64,000 bases of DNA from Sabethes cyaneus (GCF_943734655.1 NC_071355.1:221450527-221514526), one strand, 5' to 3'; shown: positions 52,922 to 64,000, numbered from the stretch's first letter. Made by a program: numbers and translations. The notes: generated by a model not told the origin, from the sequence alone.

Positions 52922-55074
52922 TCAGAAGCGGCTGCTATTTCTTCCATGGTAAAGCTGTTTTTTACCACCTCCTCCGCCACCAGACTTTTTATTTCCGCCG
53001 CCATAGCCTCCACCACCTCCTCCTTTACTGCTACCGCCGGTAGATTGAGAGCTACTGCCCAGACCACCAGCCCCAAAGAAGCTGGGAGGACCTGCGCTCT
53101 GATGTTGATCATCAGGAAGTGAGGCAAACGCATTATTTTGTCCCCAGCCTTGAAACATAGAAGCAGATCCTAATCGAGTCACTTCCGGTGACTTTTGCTG
53201 CAAAGCAGAAAGGAAAATAGTTCGAGGTCAATGTTTAATATAACATTGTATACCAAAAAAATCAGCACGTGAAAAATTGAAAAATTCTAACCGTTACGAA
53301 ATTTACTTACCGTTAAGTTAAGCTTCTTCGGGTCAAAAATAGGCAGTGGGCGAGCTGTTTTGTTGGATGCTGGTTGTACGAAACCATCGTCATCAACGAA
53401 ACGCTGTTTATTTTTCGAGGCACTTCCGCTATCTCCCCCGTGGTGCCGGTCATTATCCATCCGATTGCTACCTCCGCTACTGCCAATACCACCGCCGCCA
53501 CCACCACCACCACCGCTGCCCCCACGGCTACCTGGACCGGACAGCACGAAATTTAAAATTCTATTTTTGTGTTCCTCCGTTTCTACCTCCTTTTGGATTT
53601 CTTCCATCGTTTTAGGTGCAGCTTGGGCTCTACGAGGTTGCCAATTGTTTTTTCTTACATCCATTAAGTCAAGAATCATGAAACGAATTCGGTTACATAC
53701 TTGAATCGTTGATTTTCGATCCACAATCTCTTGCAACCGATCAAAACAATATTGTAAACCCATCGGGTCACATTCTTGCTCCATTCGGCAGCCTATAGTG
53801 GACAGCAGTTTACACAAGCACTCGAGTGATTCCTCATCCAACATTTCTTCACTCAGCAAAATATTAATGCAAGTATACATGATTTTATGCGTAAGTTGCT
53901 TGTGTTTAAACAACTCCCCGATAAAACGAATCGTTCCCAGAGCACGCCTTCGAATTCTGATGTCTTTCTCTTCCAGTTCAAACTGAAGATCTTCAATTTC
54001 ATCGGTCTTCTCTTCAGTCGCCTTTTTCTTAGACTCCTCAATTTCGTTTGCATTCTGTTCTTTATCTGTATGATGCTTTTCAAATTCTCTCTGGCACTGA
54101 GTAATCAATTTGCGCTTGAAATTGGCCTGTTGATTGTCACCAGTAGAAATTTTTATTATACTACCCACTTCTTTGCACATTTGCGCATACGTATCAGTAA
54201 AATTGGGTTCCATAATCGCTTTCTCGAACAGAATTTTAATACACCCGTCTAGCCGTTCTTCAGTATCAATTTCGTAAGTTTTAACCTGTTCAACAAGCAC
54301 GTTAAAATTGTCAGGTGTTAGCTTGTTCAGTACGCTACGAAATTTCTTGAATAGTTCCTGAGTTTTCTTAGTTTCCTCATCACCTTCTTCTTGCATCTTT
54401 AAAAAGCGTGGCCTCCAAGCATTCGCAGATTCTCGAAGTTTTACCTCTTCGGTTATGTTTAGATTAACTTTAATGATACCACTATCTACATCATCGGCTG
54501 CATTGGATCGCGTTTCTTTGGCTGATAAACGACCCTGGTATGGAGCACGCTTTATCGGAGCAGCTGCCATCGGTCTGGCTCCCATCATTCCACCACCATC
54601 CATACCACCTCGCATGAAATTCGGAAGCAGCGCATTATCTTGGTTACCATAATTTCTAGTGGCAGACATAAGCGGGTTGTGGGAAGACTTAAGAATGGAC
54701 CTGCATACATCTGGTATAGTCGTAGGTTTTTCTTTGCTAATAGTAGCATCTTTTAAAGACAGCAATTGATCGAGTGAATATTTTTTTCGGCCACCTACCT
54801 CTTCTCCAAGAAGTTTTTCAGATGTTCGTCTAATTCGAATTCCTATTGATTTATGGCCACCATCAACGTTTTTACTAGACACGTCACAGGAAGCATGGTT
54901 ATTGTTGTCCTGATTTTCCTCGTTTGCTTTAGTGATTTCTGTCTGATCGTTTCTCGAATCTCCGTTAATGTTTAACTTAGTTACCGAATCGGCTAAATTT
55001 ATGTCATTATTGTTATCTTCTTCCACTTTTAATGGTTGATTAACTACAACCGTATCAGCAGTTGTTTCAGACAT
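52922..55074 (-). CDS. Short eIF4G-like translation initiation factor (MIF4G only)
   Basis: Two exons, 55074-53311 and 53197-52922, joined in phase 0 across a 113-bp intron (donor GTAAGT, acceptor TTTGCAG), give 679 aa. Residues 99-105 (YSLDQLL) match the eIF4E-binding motif YxxxxL-phi. A MIF4G domain spans about 235-485 (ELFKKFRSVLNKLTPDNF, IKILFEKAIMEPNFTDTYAQ, RFIGELFKHKQLTHKIM, ESLECLCKLLSTIG), followed by NNWQPRRAQAAPKTMEEIQK as in eIF4G. Then come Gly-rich stretches, DDDGFVQPAS and FDPKKLNL, which resemble the post-MIF4G linker of eIF4G. Exon 2 is Gly/Lys-rich and ends NSSRF. There is no MA3 or W2 domain and no long N-terminus. An in-frame TAG upstream supports the ATG at 55074. Expected role: bridging eIF4E and eIF4A in the cytoplasm. 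Confidence 0.88.
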
Positions 55075-55457
55075 GGCTGTAGCTCGCAATTTTACGCCAG
55101 CGTAGAATGGCTTAAAAGTGTGCTAATTTCAATCGTAAGCACGAGTTACGTTTCACGTTACAAAAAATGATTTACTAGATATAAACAATGATTTAATCAC
55201 GATTTTCGTTGCTTCTTATTAGCCCGAAGCAAGAACACCTACGTTTAGTGCAAGTCTTGTAAATCTCGGGTCTTGGCAGTATTGGGTCACTTGAATGATA
55301 TCTAAAAAAAAGAACGATTGTTAAAAAAAATGTTTAATAAGCAGTGATGCCATATAGGCAGATTTTTCTATAAACTTTAGATTTTTGACGTATCGTTCTT
55401 ACTAGAGCGGAGGGTATATAAAGTGACGACCGCATCAAAGTCGAAATTATGATTTAC

Positions 55458-58293
55458 AGGCTGTGAACCATTTCGCGAAATTTTTAACTTTTTGGTTAAC
55501 CTTCCTAATGCATTAGAAAAAAGTTACATATTATGCATTGGGGTCGAAAACGACCCAAGTTTTGAAATTGCCCTCATTCATCCATTTTCAATCCGAATTT
55601 CGTTTTCTTTACCTCATTTGAAAGCTGTGGCCAAAAACTGGCACCCAAGGTATGTTAGGGGATATTTGATGACTAATGGCCACTTTTGCGTCGGTTCCGG
55701 AACACCCACTACCAGGTCCCGGGGGACATGTTTATATTTTGAGATAATTCATTTTGCGGCACATCAAATCACATTGGCTTGATAAAATAAGATTAATGGA
55801 AGTACAATGGGGACATTTTGGACTCAAACGGCCATTTTCCCATTGGTTCCGGAACATCCGGTACCTGGTTTTTGAGGACAATTCTGAATTTTAGGATGAT
55901 TTATCTTGCCACACGTCAAATTACGTCAGCTTGATATCATTAGACTATTGAAAGTATAATAAAGACATTTTGAAGGCAAATGGCCACATCAGCTTTGGTC
56001 CCGGAACATCCGGTACCCGGTTTTTGGGCCCATTTTTGTATTTTAGGATAACTCATCTTGCGACACATCAAATCACATCGGCTTGATTAAATAAGACTAA
56101 TGGAAGTAAAATAAGGTCATTTAAAAGCCAAATGGCCACTTTACCACCGGTTCTGGAACATCCGGTACCTGGTTCCGCGGGACATTTTTGGATTTTGAAG
56201 TAACTCATCGTGCGGCACATCAAATCACAACGCCTTGATCAAATAAGACAGTTACAAGAGGTTTGAGGACAATTTGAAGACAAATGACCATTTCATCATC
56301 GGTTCCGAAACTTCGGGTGCACGGTTTATGAGAACATTTTTGGATAGGATAATTCATCATGCGGCACATCATATCACATTGGCTTGATAAAATAACACTA
56401 ATGGAAGTACAATGGAAAAATTCCAAATTGTCCTCAAACATCTTGTAACTGTCTTATTTGATCAAGGCGTTGTGATTCGATGTGCCGCACGATGAGTTAT
56501 TTCAAAATCCAAAAATGTCCCGCGGAACCAGGTACCGGATGTTCCAGAACCGATGGTAAAGTTGCCATTTGGCTTCTAAGTGACACTGTTTTTCTTCCAT
56601 CAGTCTTATTTTATTAAGCCGATGTGATTTGATATGTCGCTTTATGAATTATCCTAAAATACAAAAATGGCCTCAAAAACCGGGTACCGGATGTTCCAAG
56701 ACCAAAGCTGATGTGGCCATTTGCCTTCAAAATGTCTTTATTATACTTTCAATAGTCTAATGATATCAAGCTGACGTAATTTGACGTGTGGCAAGATAAA
56801 TCATCCTAAAATTCAAAATTGTCCTCAAAAACCAGGTACCGGATGTTCCGGAACCAATGGGAAAATGGCCGTTTGAGTCCAAAATGTCCCCATTGTACTT
56901 CCATTAATCTTATTTTATCAAGCCAATGTGATTTGATGTGCCGCAAAATGAATTACCTCAAAGTATAAAAATGTCCCCGGGACCTGGTAGTGGGTGTTCC
57001 GGAACCGACGCAGAAGTGGCCATTAGTCATCAAATATTCCCTAATACACCTTGGGTGCCAGTTTTTGGCCATACCTTTCACATGAGGTATAGAAAACAAA
57101 ATTCGGATTGAAAATGGATGAATGAGAGCAATTTCGTTTTCGACCCTTAATGCATAATATGTAACTTTTTTTGCTGTGGCTCTTCTAGATGTCGCTGAAA
57201 GCTGAAACTCCCCCACAATGCTAGATTTTCAAAGTTAGGAAAAGTCAGAAAATTTCAAGTCTCTAGCTCGTTCCGTTACTGAGTATCAAGCTTTGTAAGT
57301 ATGCCGATGGGTCGAAAACGACCCCAATGCACTAGGAAGGTTAAAATTTGACAGTGCGATAGTTATTTCTCCTCAAGTAGTTAAAACCATTTCAGAATGC
57401 GAACCATTTCATGTTTTGACAGATTAATAATTGTTTTGCTCAATGAAAGCATATAAGGTGAGGATGAAAATATGTTTCTGTAACCATGAATAAAAAGGAA
57501 AATATTTATCGGTGAGGAAAAATGTTATATAAATTTCTAGAAAATATTCCTAAAGAGTTTGTACTAAAATTTGAAGTGAATTAGTTCATCCGATTTCGAA
57601 AAATCTTTCTCGCCGACTTTGAAAAAACAGTTTTGTAAAAATGCGCTCAAAGTTTCGCGTTCCTTCTTCAACCGCTCTGACACATCGTTACAAATATGCA
57701 TGTGGCTTCGCAAATATTTAACGAATTGGCTTGAAATGTTCAGTGTGTATACTTGAATACTTGTGCTTTTCGAAAGTTCTAACTGTATATATTTAGTTTT
57801 AGTTATAACTCGTTAAACGAATTCACAATATTAACGAGAGTGTGGTACTGCTGCGTAGCTAGATGTCACTCATTTGTCTCGCAAATGTAAATTTGGATGT
57901 ACCTGTTATATCTTACACGATCGAAACCAATTTTTAATGCATTTTTTGAATTAGATGTTTTCTGTTCCTCTTTACTATGAACAGAATGTGATTTTTAAAT
58001 ACATTGTCGGTTCAATCCACTTCGCCGACATCAATTTGAAACGAAGTAGACACGGGCTTACTTGGATGTTTTTGCTTGTTCGACAGTAGTAGGGTAACCA
58101 ACGTATTTTGGACCCCCTCAGCAGCTGTACATAATTTGGACCTTTACAGCAAAATCAAATGCAAATGCAAATGCATGAGGAGCAAACCATCGAACTGTCA
58201 AAACTAACCATGCTTCCTAGCAGGGTTAATTTCGAAAGCCATCTGTCAAATTTTAACCAAAAAATTAAAAATTTTGCGAAATGGTTCACAGCC
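55458..58293. mobile_element. Outer TIR element split by a nested fold-back element
   Basis: GGCTGTGAACCATTTCGCGA with its extension to GGTTAA (55459-55499) reappears inverted at 58252-58292. On both sides of the nest the sequence resumes with AAAATTTGACAG (57345 on the left arm; its inverse lies before 58252). The TIR is therefore at least 50 bp, and its left copy was opened at a TTAA by the insert 55500-57340. Outer flanks do not show a clear TSD. No transposase is recognised in 57345-58250. Confidence 0.7.
55500..57340. mobile_element. TTAA-flanked fold-back element with tandem-repeat arms
   Basis: The left end CCTTCCTAATGCATTAG and the inverse of the right end, CCTTCCTAGTGCATTGG, are flanked by TTAA (55496-55499 and 57341-57344), the piggyBac-type target. 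Arms (55500 to about 56268, and about 56427 to 57340) are inverted copies that can fold onto each other. The left arm lacks about 150 bp present near 57170-57320. Each arm is itself built of about 150-bp tandem units carrying GGTTCCGGAACATCCGGTAC, GCGGCACATCAAATCACA and AATGGCCAC. A GGTCGAAAACGACCC motif lies inside both termini. No transposase frame is present. Confidence 0.88.
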
Positions 58294-58317
58294 TTAATAT
58301 TGCAATCATCTATACTG

Positions 58318-58612
58318 CCCATGTAACCAATAAGCATTTCCATTGCAATTGAAATGCTCAATAAGCGTTTAAGTTGCCTTAAATGCTATTTTGGCAAAAT
58401 ATGCGGCAATATGCCCTCTTATAGTGCTGACAATGCTTATTTGCAGCTAGTTACCGACAAGAAGAATTTAAATAGAATTGTGGATGCCAATTTACAACAG
58501 TTATGCAGTCAAAAGGCTGATAAACAGCAACCTGCAGTATAAAACGCCAGGGATGCTAATAAACGATTGATTTACTGCTTTTACTAATGCTTATTGGTTA
58601 CCTGGGTGCTTT
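58318..58612. mobile_element. 295-bp MITE with CCCA(T/G)GTAACCAATAAGC termini
   Basis: The left end CCCATGTAACCAATAAGCAT and the inverse of the right end, CCCAGGTAACCAATAAGCAT, form a TIR with one mismatch. The short frame inside (58354-58542) has no motif. It lies immediately right of the outer nested element. Confidence 0.75.
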
Positions 58613-58670
58613 ATAATTTACAGTCATGAGTTGTTGTATATGTGGACACGCACGACTTCAAAACAATTTA

Positions 58671-60685
58671 TTGTTCACTTTGTTTTCACATACTCTAATC
58701 ATTAAACAATTCCAATGTAAAATTGACATGCATACGATCTAATGTGAACTTTCTATTGCGATCTTGTGTTATCTGGGCAGTTAATTGCTGTTTGTTTTTA
58801 GGTTATTAATTTTGTGGCATTATAACTAGTTTACATCATTCCTAAACTAATGCGTGTATTTTTTTACCAATAAGAGTGAGTTTCAGACTCAAAACTCAGA
58901 CTGTTGAATGTAAAAAAAAATATTGCAACTCATATGTTTGATCATTCGAAGGACATAAAACGACTTGCATCTATTTAGAGAATGCGATTCATAAAGTGGA
59001 ATAAAACATTGAACCTCAAAATTCAACTTCATTAGTAAGTAAACTGCATACAACAGAAACGGTGTTAAAAAATGTATCGAATTAAACTGGCATTACTGCT
59101 TGCATTTCATTGATCTCTTTCTCAACTCTCGCAACGTGTATCTAAACTAGGTATGCAGTCGTCACATCGATGATTTGCAGGAGCGAATTTAAAGAGGTTA
59201 ACAAGTTTTTTTTTTTTGAAGGTAATCAGGATTCTAACACGTTAACCACAATAAAACAATATATTCTATCGATTTCTTGTAAGAATTCCGTGGGATTTTT
59301 ACATTTTCAGAAGGTGAAAATGTAAGGCCTAATGTCTAAAATATTTCCATAAGAAGTTAATCAAAAATGTTTAAGGAATTTTGAATTTTATACACAGACA
59401 GCAAACCAACCACGTTCATTAAAGACTGAAATTTAAAGAAACGGCCAAATTAAGGAAAAAATCGAAGAGCAAAAAACTAGTTTCACCTTCACTTTCGTTA
59501 GAGGAAAACCACCACGATTAATATTGCGGGATCTCTTATGCAATTATTTGGTTTCTGATCCCGAGAATGAACTAGAAACTAAAGTTTTGGAACACTTACC
59601 GCTGTTAGCTACAATTATGCAGAATACGCTGCGATTCGTGGCAGGAAATTATAACTCCAAATGCTTTGCTTGCTACGTTGACAAAATCTCAGTAGCAAAG
59701 GGCAGGTAGATTTAGTTTATCCTAATACGGCCGATTTCTGATGACGCCAGTATTCTGTGTTCGACCGTTTCTACCAGGTTTGTATTTAAACCACTAGGGA
59801 AATAATTAAAAAATAGGCATATTTTACACTAGTGAACTTGGTCTACATCAATGACGGCCTTATTTGATAATCTTGAATTTTATCCTACTCCCAATCATTA
59901 TGTCTCAAAATGAAACAAAACTCGAAAATTGGATACACTATTAGATTTACTGATATTTCTTTACACTCACGCTTTCCTGTCGATTAGATTTTAACTATTT
60001 TACAAGTTTTTGTATTAATGGAGTACTTTTTACCTTTTAGTTCATGTGCTGATTTAAAAAAGTATGACGACGTGCACGATGGCACTAACACTACTAAGAC
60101 TGGAGCCACCGCTGCGCTGCTTTGCAAATTTATGACAGTCTGTGTAGGTAAAGTAGTTCTGGGTAATTTCCAAAATATATCGTTTTTTTCAATCGCATAA
60201 TTTTTTGTATTCATACACGATAGGTAGCTTATAATGGTTCATTCATCACTTACGAAACGAAAACAGAAGGTTATTCTAAAAGCAAATTTGTTTATTCAAT
60301 TCGAGTTGAAACTGGTTTAAACAAATGTTTAAATATTACGAGCGGGGATTTTGCTGTCCACCGTTACGGCTGGCATATCCAGCTTTTTACGAGCCATAAT
60401 TGCGGACAGTTTTGTGCCTTGCAGCAATTTTACGAGTCCTTCGCTAATTCATATTTTAATATTAATTATCTTGTACTTATCAAATACATTAAAAATATGC
60501 TTGTCAAGCAAGCAAAGGTACGGTGGAGATGCAATGACGAAAATCTGGCGGTTCAACTGCTAAATTGCAAACGTGCCAGATAACACAAGATCGTAATAGA
60601 AAGTTCACATTAAATCGTTTTCATGTCAATTTTACATTGGAATTGTATATAATGATTAGAGTATATGTCAAAACAAAGTGAACAA
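58671..60685. mobile_element. 2-kb element with about 110-bp inverted ends
   Basis: TTGTTCACTTTGTTTTCACA and following sequence to about 58778 is inverted at 60574-60685, sharing AACAATTCCAATGTAAAATT, AATGTGAACTTTCTATT and CGATCTTGTGTTATCTGG. The interior has only a 61-codon frame (59524-59709) without recognisable transposase motifs, and a partial TCCAGC repeat at 60378. The right end directly abuts the next hairpin MITE. Confidence 0.65.
60378..60412 (+). mobile_element. TCCAGC-family MITE, terminal fragment
   Basis: TATCCAGCTTTTTACGAGCC followed by ATAATTGCGG matches one end of the hairpin family at 60686-60899. The rest is missing. Confidence 0.75.
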
Positions 60686-60899
60686 TCCAGCTTTTTACGA
60701 GCTATAATGGCAGCCGTTTTCGTAATATTTGAACAGCATTTTTGACATTTCCCTAATACATCGCACGTTTTCGTTCAGCGCGTTCGCGGTAAAACTAAAG
60801 GAATTCACGAAAGAAACCATGCGATATATTAGAGAAATGTCAAAAATGCTGTTCAAATATTACGAACACGTTCGCCATTATGGCTCGTAAAAAGCTGGA
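60686..60899. mobile_element. TCCAGC-family hairpin MITE, complete copy
   Basis: The 214-bp palindrome has ends TCCAGCTTTTTACGAGC / GCTCGTAAAAAGCTGGA, and arms that continue through CGTAATATTTGAACAGCATT and TTTGACATTTC. The loop has the only unpaired stretch. TA lies at the right flank, and most other copies have TA before TCCAGC, so a TA target is likely. Confidence 0.85.
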
Positions 60900-61557
60900 T
60901 AAAGCGAGATACCATGGTTTTTGTTTCAGAGTAGTATCGCGAAATCCCACCAGTTTGCCCAGTAGCGCGTCGACGTTGCGACGAAGTCCGGGTTTCGTGT
61001 TGCTGAAGTTTTTAGTCTTATTTTTTACGATAAACGAAAGAGGGGAAACACGCTGCTCTCGTCATACTGCGCAGCATTAAATATATGCGTTGTCTCGTAT
61101 AAATTTTGTTTCAAAATTTGTTGTCTACCTCTATTACCATACCACCACTAGGCGGCCGGAGGCGGCTTCAACTGACAGCTGCCGTGACAGGGATCTGGTC
61201 TTTTTGCTTTTCTATTTCTTTCACTCACACGGCCAATTGGAATAAGTATGAAGCGCCTCTATGCGTGTTTTTGCAAGCTTGAAAATACTCGCCTACGGTG
61301 GATTCCGATATCAGTTAACACTCAGAAATGTACTAACCGAGCCAATGTACTAGCCATTGAAAACTTAGGCTAAAAATCTTTCAAACCTACCGCCACCGGT
61401 GTAATGCTTGCTACACTTCGTGATTGTTTGCATGTACGGGAACGGCGTGCAAAACGAAATTAAGTTTGTTGAGTGGTTCTGGCAATGGTGCCCAGCGTGT
61501 AAGCTTGGTTCGGTGTTTTACCCATGCCTGGTCGGGGTAGCAACCCACTTGGGAGTT

Positions 61558-61793
61558 GTTACGCTTTTTACGAGCAATAATGGCGGAAGGCGTTCGTAAT
61601 ATTTGGACCACAGAGTCTCTGTGTTTGGACAGCATTTTTGACGTTTCCTAAACATGTCGCACGTTTTCTTTCCGCACGTTCTCTTAGTCTTACCATAAAC
61701 GTGCGAAAAGAATACGTGCCATATCTTTAGAAAATGTCAAACATGCTGTTCAAATATTACGAACCCATTCATTATGGCTCATAAAAAGCTGGA
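61558..61793. mobile_element. TCCAGC-family hairpin MITE, diverged copy
   Basis: Same arms as the copy at 60686, with the left tip mutated (TTACGC for TCCAGC), an 18-bp local repeat ACAGAGTCTCTGTGT and several substitutions. The right end is GCTGGA then TA. Confidence 0.8.
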
Positions 61794-61807
61794 TAAAAGC
61801 CCCCGTA

Positions 61808-61856
61808 TCCAGCTTTTTACGAGCCATAATGGTGAACCGCATCATCTGTGTTCGTA
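61808..61856 (+). mobile_element. TCCAGC-family half copy
   Basis: A single arm starting TATCCAGCTTTTTACGAGCC, just 14 bases after the previous copy, ending near TTCGTAATAC. Confidence 0.7.
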
Positions 61857-61879
61857 ATACAGTGGGATTTTGAATTTGA

Positions 61880-61940
61880 CATGGCTCGATTTTGGCATGA
61901 TTCGTTTTTAGCATGCCCCGATTTTGGCAACAAAAGTATT
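61880..61940 (+). repeat. CGATTTTGGCA short tandem motif
   Basis: TGGCTCGATTTTGGCATGAT and GCCCCGATTTTGGCAACA are imperfect tandem copies. The family is unknown. Confidence 0.4.
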
Positions 61941-62067
61941 CGTTGTTGGCAACACAAAATATTTCACTTCCAAAAATATTCTTAAATATCTGTCAGTCTC
62001 CGCATACATGCTTTAAATGTCGAAAAATGATGCCCTCAGAGTGTTCATGGAAAAAAGTTTGCGGTTA

Positions 62068-62148
62068 TCCAGCTTTTTACGAGCCATAATGGCGGACGTG
62101 TTCGTAATATTTGAGCAGCATTTTTGACATTTCCCTAATACATCGCAC
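62068..62148 (+). mobile_element. TCCAGC-family half copy
   Basis: One well-preserved arm from TCCAGCTTTTTACGAGCC through GTAATATTTGAGCAGCATTT to CCCTAATACATCGCAC. The sequence then changes abruptly, so the second arm is missing. Confidence 0.75.
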
Positions 62149-62149
62149 G

Positions 62150-63750
62150 GAGAACAGGGGTGATATTGCGATTCTCGTTTCGAGTGATTTTGGTTCGTTT
62201 CGACCACGTTAAACGGTAAACTGGTAATTTTGACAGGAACCAAAATATTTGCTGGGAATTCCCCTTTACCGAGGACCATTTGAAAGTTGCTCTCTTCACT
62301 CCTACATGAGAAAGAGATAGCAACACACCATGCCCTTGGTCGACGAACGTAAGCTGCTGTCACCTCCAAAAGTTTACTGTAGGGGTGAAGCAGAATAGGA
62401 ATTTGTTAAAGAGCGCAAGAGATCGCAACATTTTGGCAGATTTTCACCCGCACTCACATATGGGAATTCTTATGCGTGTGCAAGAGATCGATTAATGCCG
62501 TCAACGCGAAGTATGTGGCAAGAGTTGTTATGATGAGCTGGACACATTTAAAATGGTAAATATATTTATCACATATTGAATATTGCGGCGCTTATAATAA
62601 ATCTTCCTGCTACGGCGGTGGTAATGCGCTCAGGAGATAACCGTGAGACAACCGCAAAATTAAAATTTAGGTTTTCTGGTTTGTGGTTCGACAAAATATC
62701 ATTTTTGTAACGTGTTTGTCGTGGAAAATAACTGATTTGGTAAATTTTCAAATACTTATCCCGCATTTTGCACCTTACTGGACACCGCAGTCTAAAAGTG
62801 CGACAATGCGAATGCTGTTTTGTTTTGTCATATATTGTAGATTGCAGGAAAAATCCTCACATTGCGGTTACTGAACGATTGACAACTGAACCAAACCACC
62901 AAAAGGATAATCGCATGATTTATTATAGTAATTAAGTAAGGTAAAGAACTAGTTTTAAGCAGTCTAAGCGGGTCACTGATTGTTTTACCCTATTACAAGC
63001 GATGGGTTGACTAAGTGGGGGATATCAGTATACCAATCTTCTTGCTATCTTTACTATCTTTAGTTCTTCAAGCTGTTACCATTGGAAGACACTATTGTTG
63101 AGCTAAACTTTTGATTTTTCGCTTTAAAAGTTGGAGCGGCGGAACTAATTTTGAACACACCGAACCCATTTTCACCCGCAAGGTGCTTTTTTAAGCAATC
63201 CTGAAATCTGAATTTTTGTACGTCCCGTTAAAAAATCCCTCGAACTTTTCCCCCTATTCAGTAAGTTCGCGTTCCTATCCGCGAACTACTAATCGGCATC
63301 TGATGCGTAATCGGCATAGCGTATCGGCATAGATGCGTAAAATGTCATCTGTCTAAATTGTTTATCGGGGCATACACTCACCGCACCGTTCGGCAAACGG
63401 TATTCGTCGTCTCTTTTATTCTCTGGTGTTCTTATGGGAAACTGCGAGTTTGACGTCTCACTCGCTGTTCATAAGGATGGTGGGAGAACAAAAGAGGTAA
63501 ACATATAGCAGTACAAACGATCCGACTCTGAACAGTGTTGTCAAAGCAAATAACATTGAAACACATCGTTGCTTTATTAAATCACTGAGAAAATCTTCGA
63601 AAATTATTGAAAAAGCTGTCTTTTGTGTTGTTTTTAATAAAGAAAAATTAATTATGAACATACATTTCTCTTGAAAGTATATTGAACCACGTTTTCACCA
63701 TAGGAGGTTTCAGTTAATTTCAAACTTAAAATTCTTATTTCCAGAACCGA
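62150..63750. other. Spacer without recognised gene
   Basis: Mixed-composition sequence. No frame with recognisable motifs was found on either strand. Confidence 0.4.
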
Positions 63751-63778
63751 AACAGTGTCTTGGCAACACGATAGTTCA

Positions 63779-63918
63779 TCAGTTGTGCTGCAGCTGCTGC
63801 TAGTGGTGAACAGGTTCCGTCAATTCAGAATTTGTTTTCAGTTTTGTTAGAAAATAATAAAACTTTTGGCTAGTGACAAAGCCTTAGATAATAGAAAAAA
63901 AAGAGACTGAATAATATG
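63779..63918 (+). promoter_or_regulatory. Possible transcription start and first exon of a plus-strand gene
   Basis: TCAGTT at 63779 fits the arthropod initiator consensus. About 135 bases later an ATG (63916-63918) is followed at once by GTATGTG, a good splice donor. This could be a first exon whose coding part is only the start codon, with the gene body beyond the window. No protein evidence is available. Confidence 0.2.
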
Positions 63919-64000
63919 GTATGTGACAATTGAGTGCTTGACTTTTAGAGTGGTTGTAATCAGTGCTGAAAAATGTGATGGATTCGTTAGTAGCGAGGTG

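Noticed and set aside
55492..57216. Two similar 87-96 codon frames on opposite strands (IALIHPFSIRI...)
   Set aside because: They are mirror images produced by the inverted arms of the fold-back element, not duplicated genes.
1..64000. CRISPR array, bacterial operon or defence island
   Set aside because: The window has spliced eukaryotic genes throughout; repeats are irregular, lack spacer regularity, and no prokaryotic gene cluster is seen.

Overview
The window is eukaryotic and most likely from a mosquito (Culicidae) or a close dipteran. It is AT-rich, with spliced genes whose introns are mostly 50-360 bp, a polyglutamine-rich developmental protein, an intact Ty1/copia element, and abundant decayed RTE-like and Jockey-like LINEs, tRNA-related SINE debris and TA- or TTAA-flanked MITEs. 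No species can be named from the sequence alone.

Six protein genes can be assembled. Maf1 (+, 8907-11627, 3 exons) represses RNA polymerase III. CYLD (-, 25384-17400, 10 exons, complete, about 1095 aa) is a deubiquitinase. A CUPID/DUF3338 protein like Drosophila stepping stone (-, 36617-33936, one coding exon) is a cytohesin adaptor. Amacr (+, 38650-39843, 2 exons) is a peroxisomal/mitochondrial alpha-methylacyl-CoA racemase. A JMJD4-like 2-oxoglutarate oxygenase (+, 42104-43300) probably hydroxylates eRF1. A short eIF4G-like protein (-, 55074-52922, 2 exons) has an eIF4E-binding motif and a MIF4G domain but no MA3 or W2 domain. Maf1 and CYLD are convergent, sstn and Amacr are divergent, Amacr and JMJD4 are tandem, and JMJD4 and the eIF4G-like gene converge on a transposon-filled 9 kb gap. 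These are ordinary housekeeping neighbours, not an operon, although JMJD4 (termination factor), the eIF4G-like protein (initiation) and Maf1 (tRNA supply) all touch translation.

Repeats by region. 1-1700: LINE debris. 2431-7013: intact copia element with near-identical LTRs and an ATTAA target duplication. 9722-10770: repeats in Maf1 intron 1. 14940-15840: RTE-like LINE. 18778-21562: one CYLD intron packed with a SINE and pieces of two LINE clades. 27400-30450: a TTATTCCA-rich minisatellite and a three-armed fold-back. 40128-41400: tandem and inverted repeats. 43457-51195: LINEs, small insertions with clear target-site duplications, and a TA-flanked TIR element. 55458-58293: a TTAA-flanked 1.84 kb fold-back element nested in another element's terminal repeat. 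58318-62148: several palindromic MITE families.

No CRISPR array, bacterial operon or defence island is present. The least ordinary items are the truncated-architecture eIF4G, the nested fold-back element built of internal tandem repeats, the clustered TCCAGC hairpin MITEs, the retroposed segment with a 23-bp target duplication, and the young copia element.
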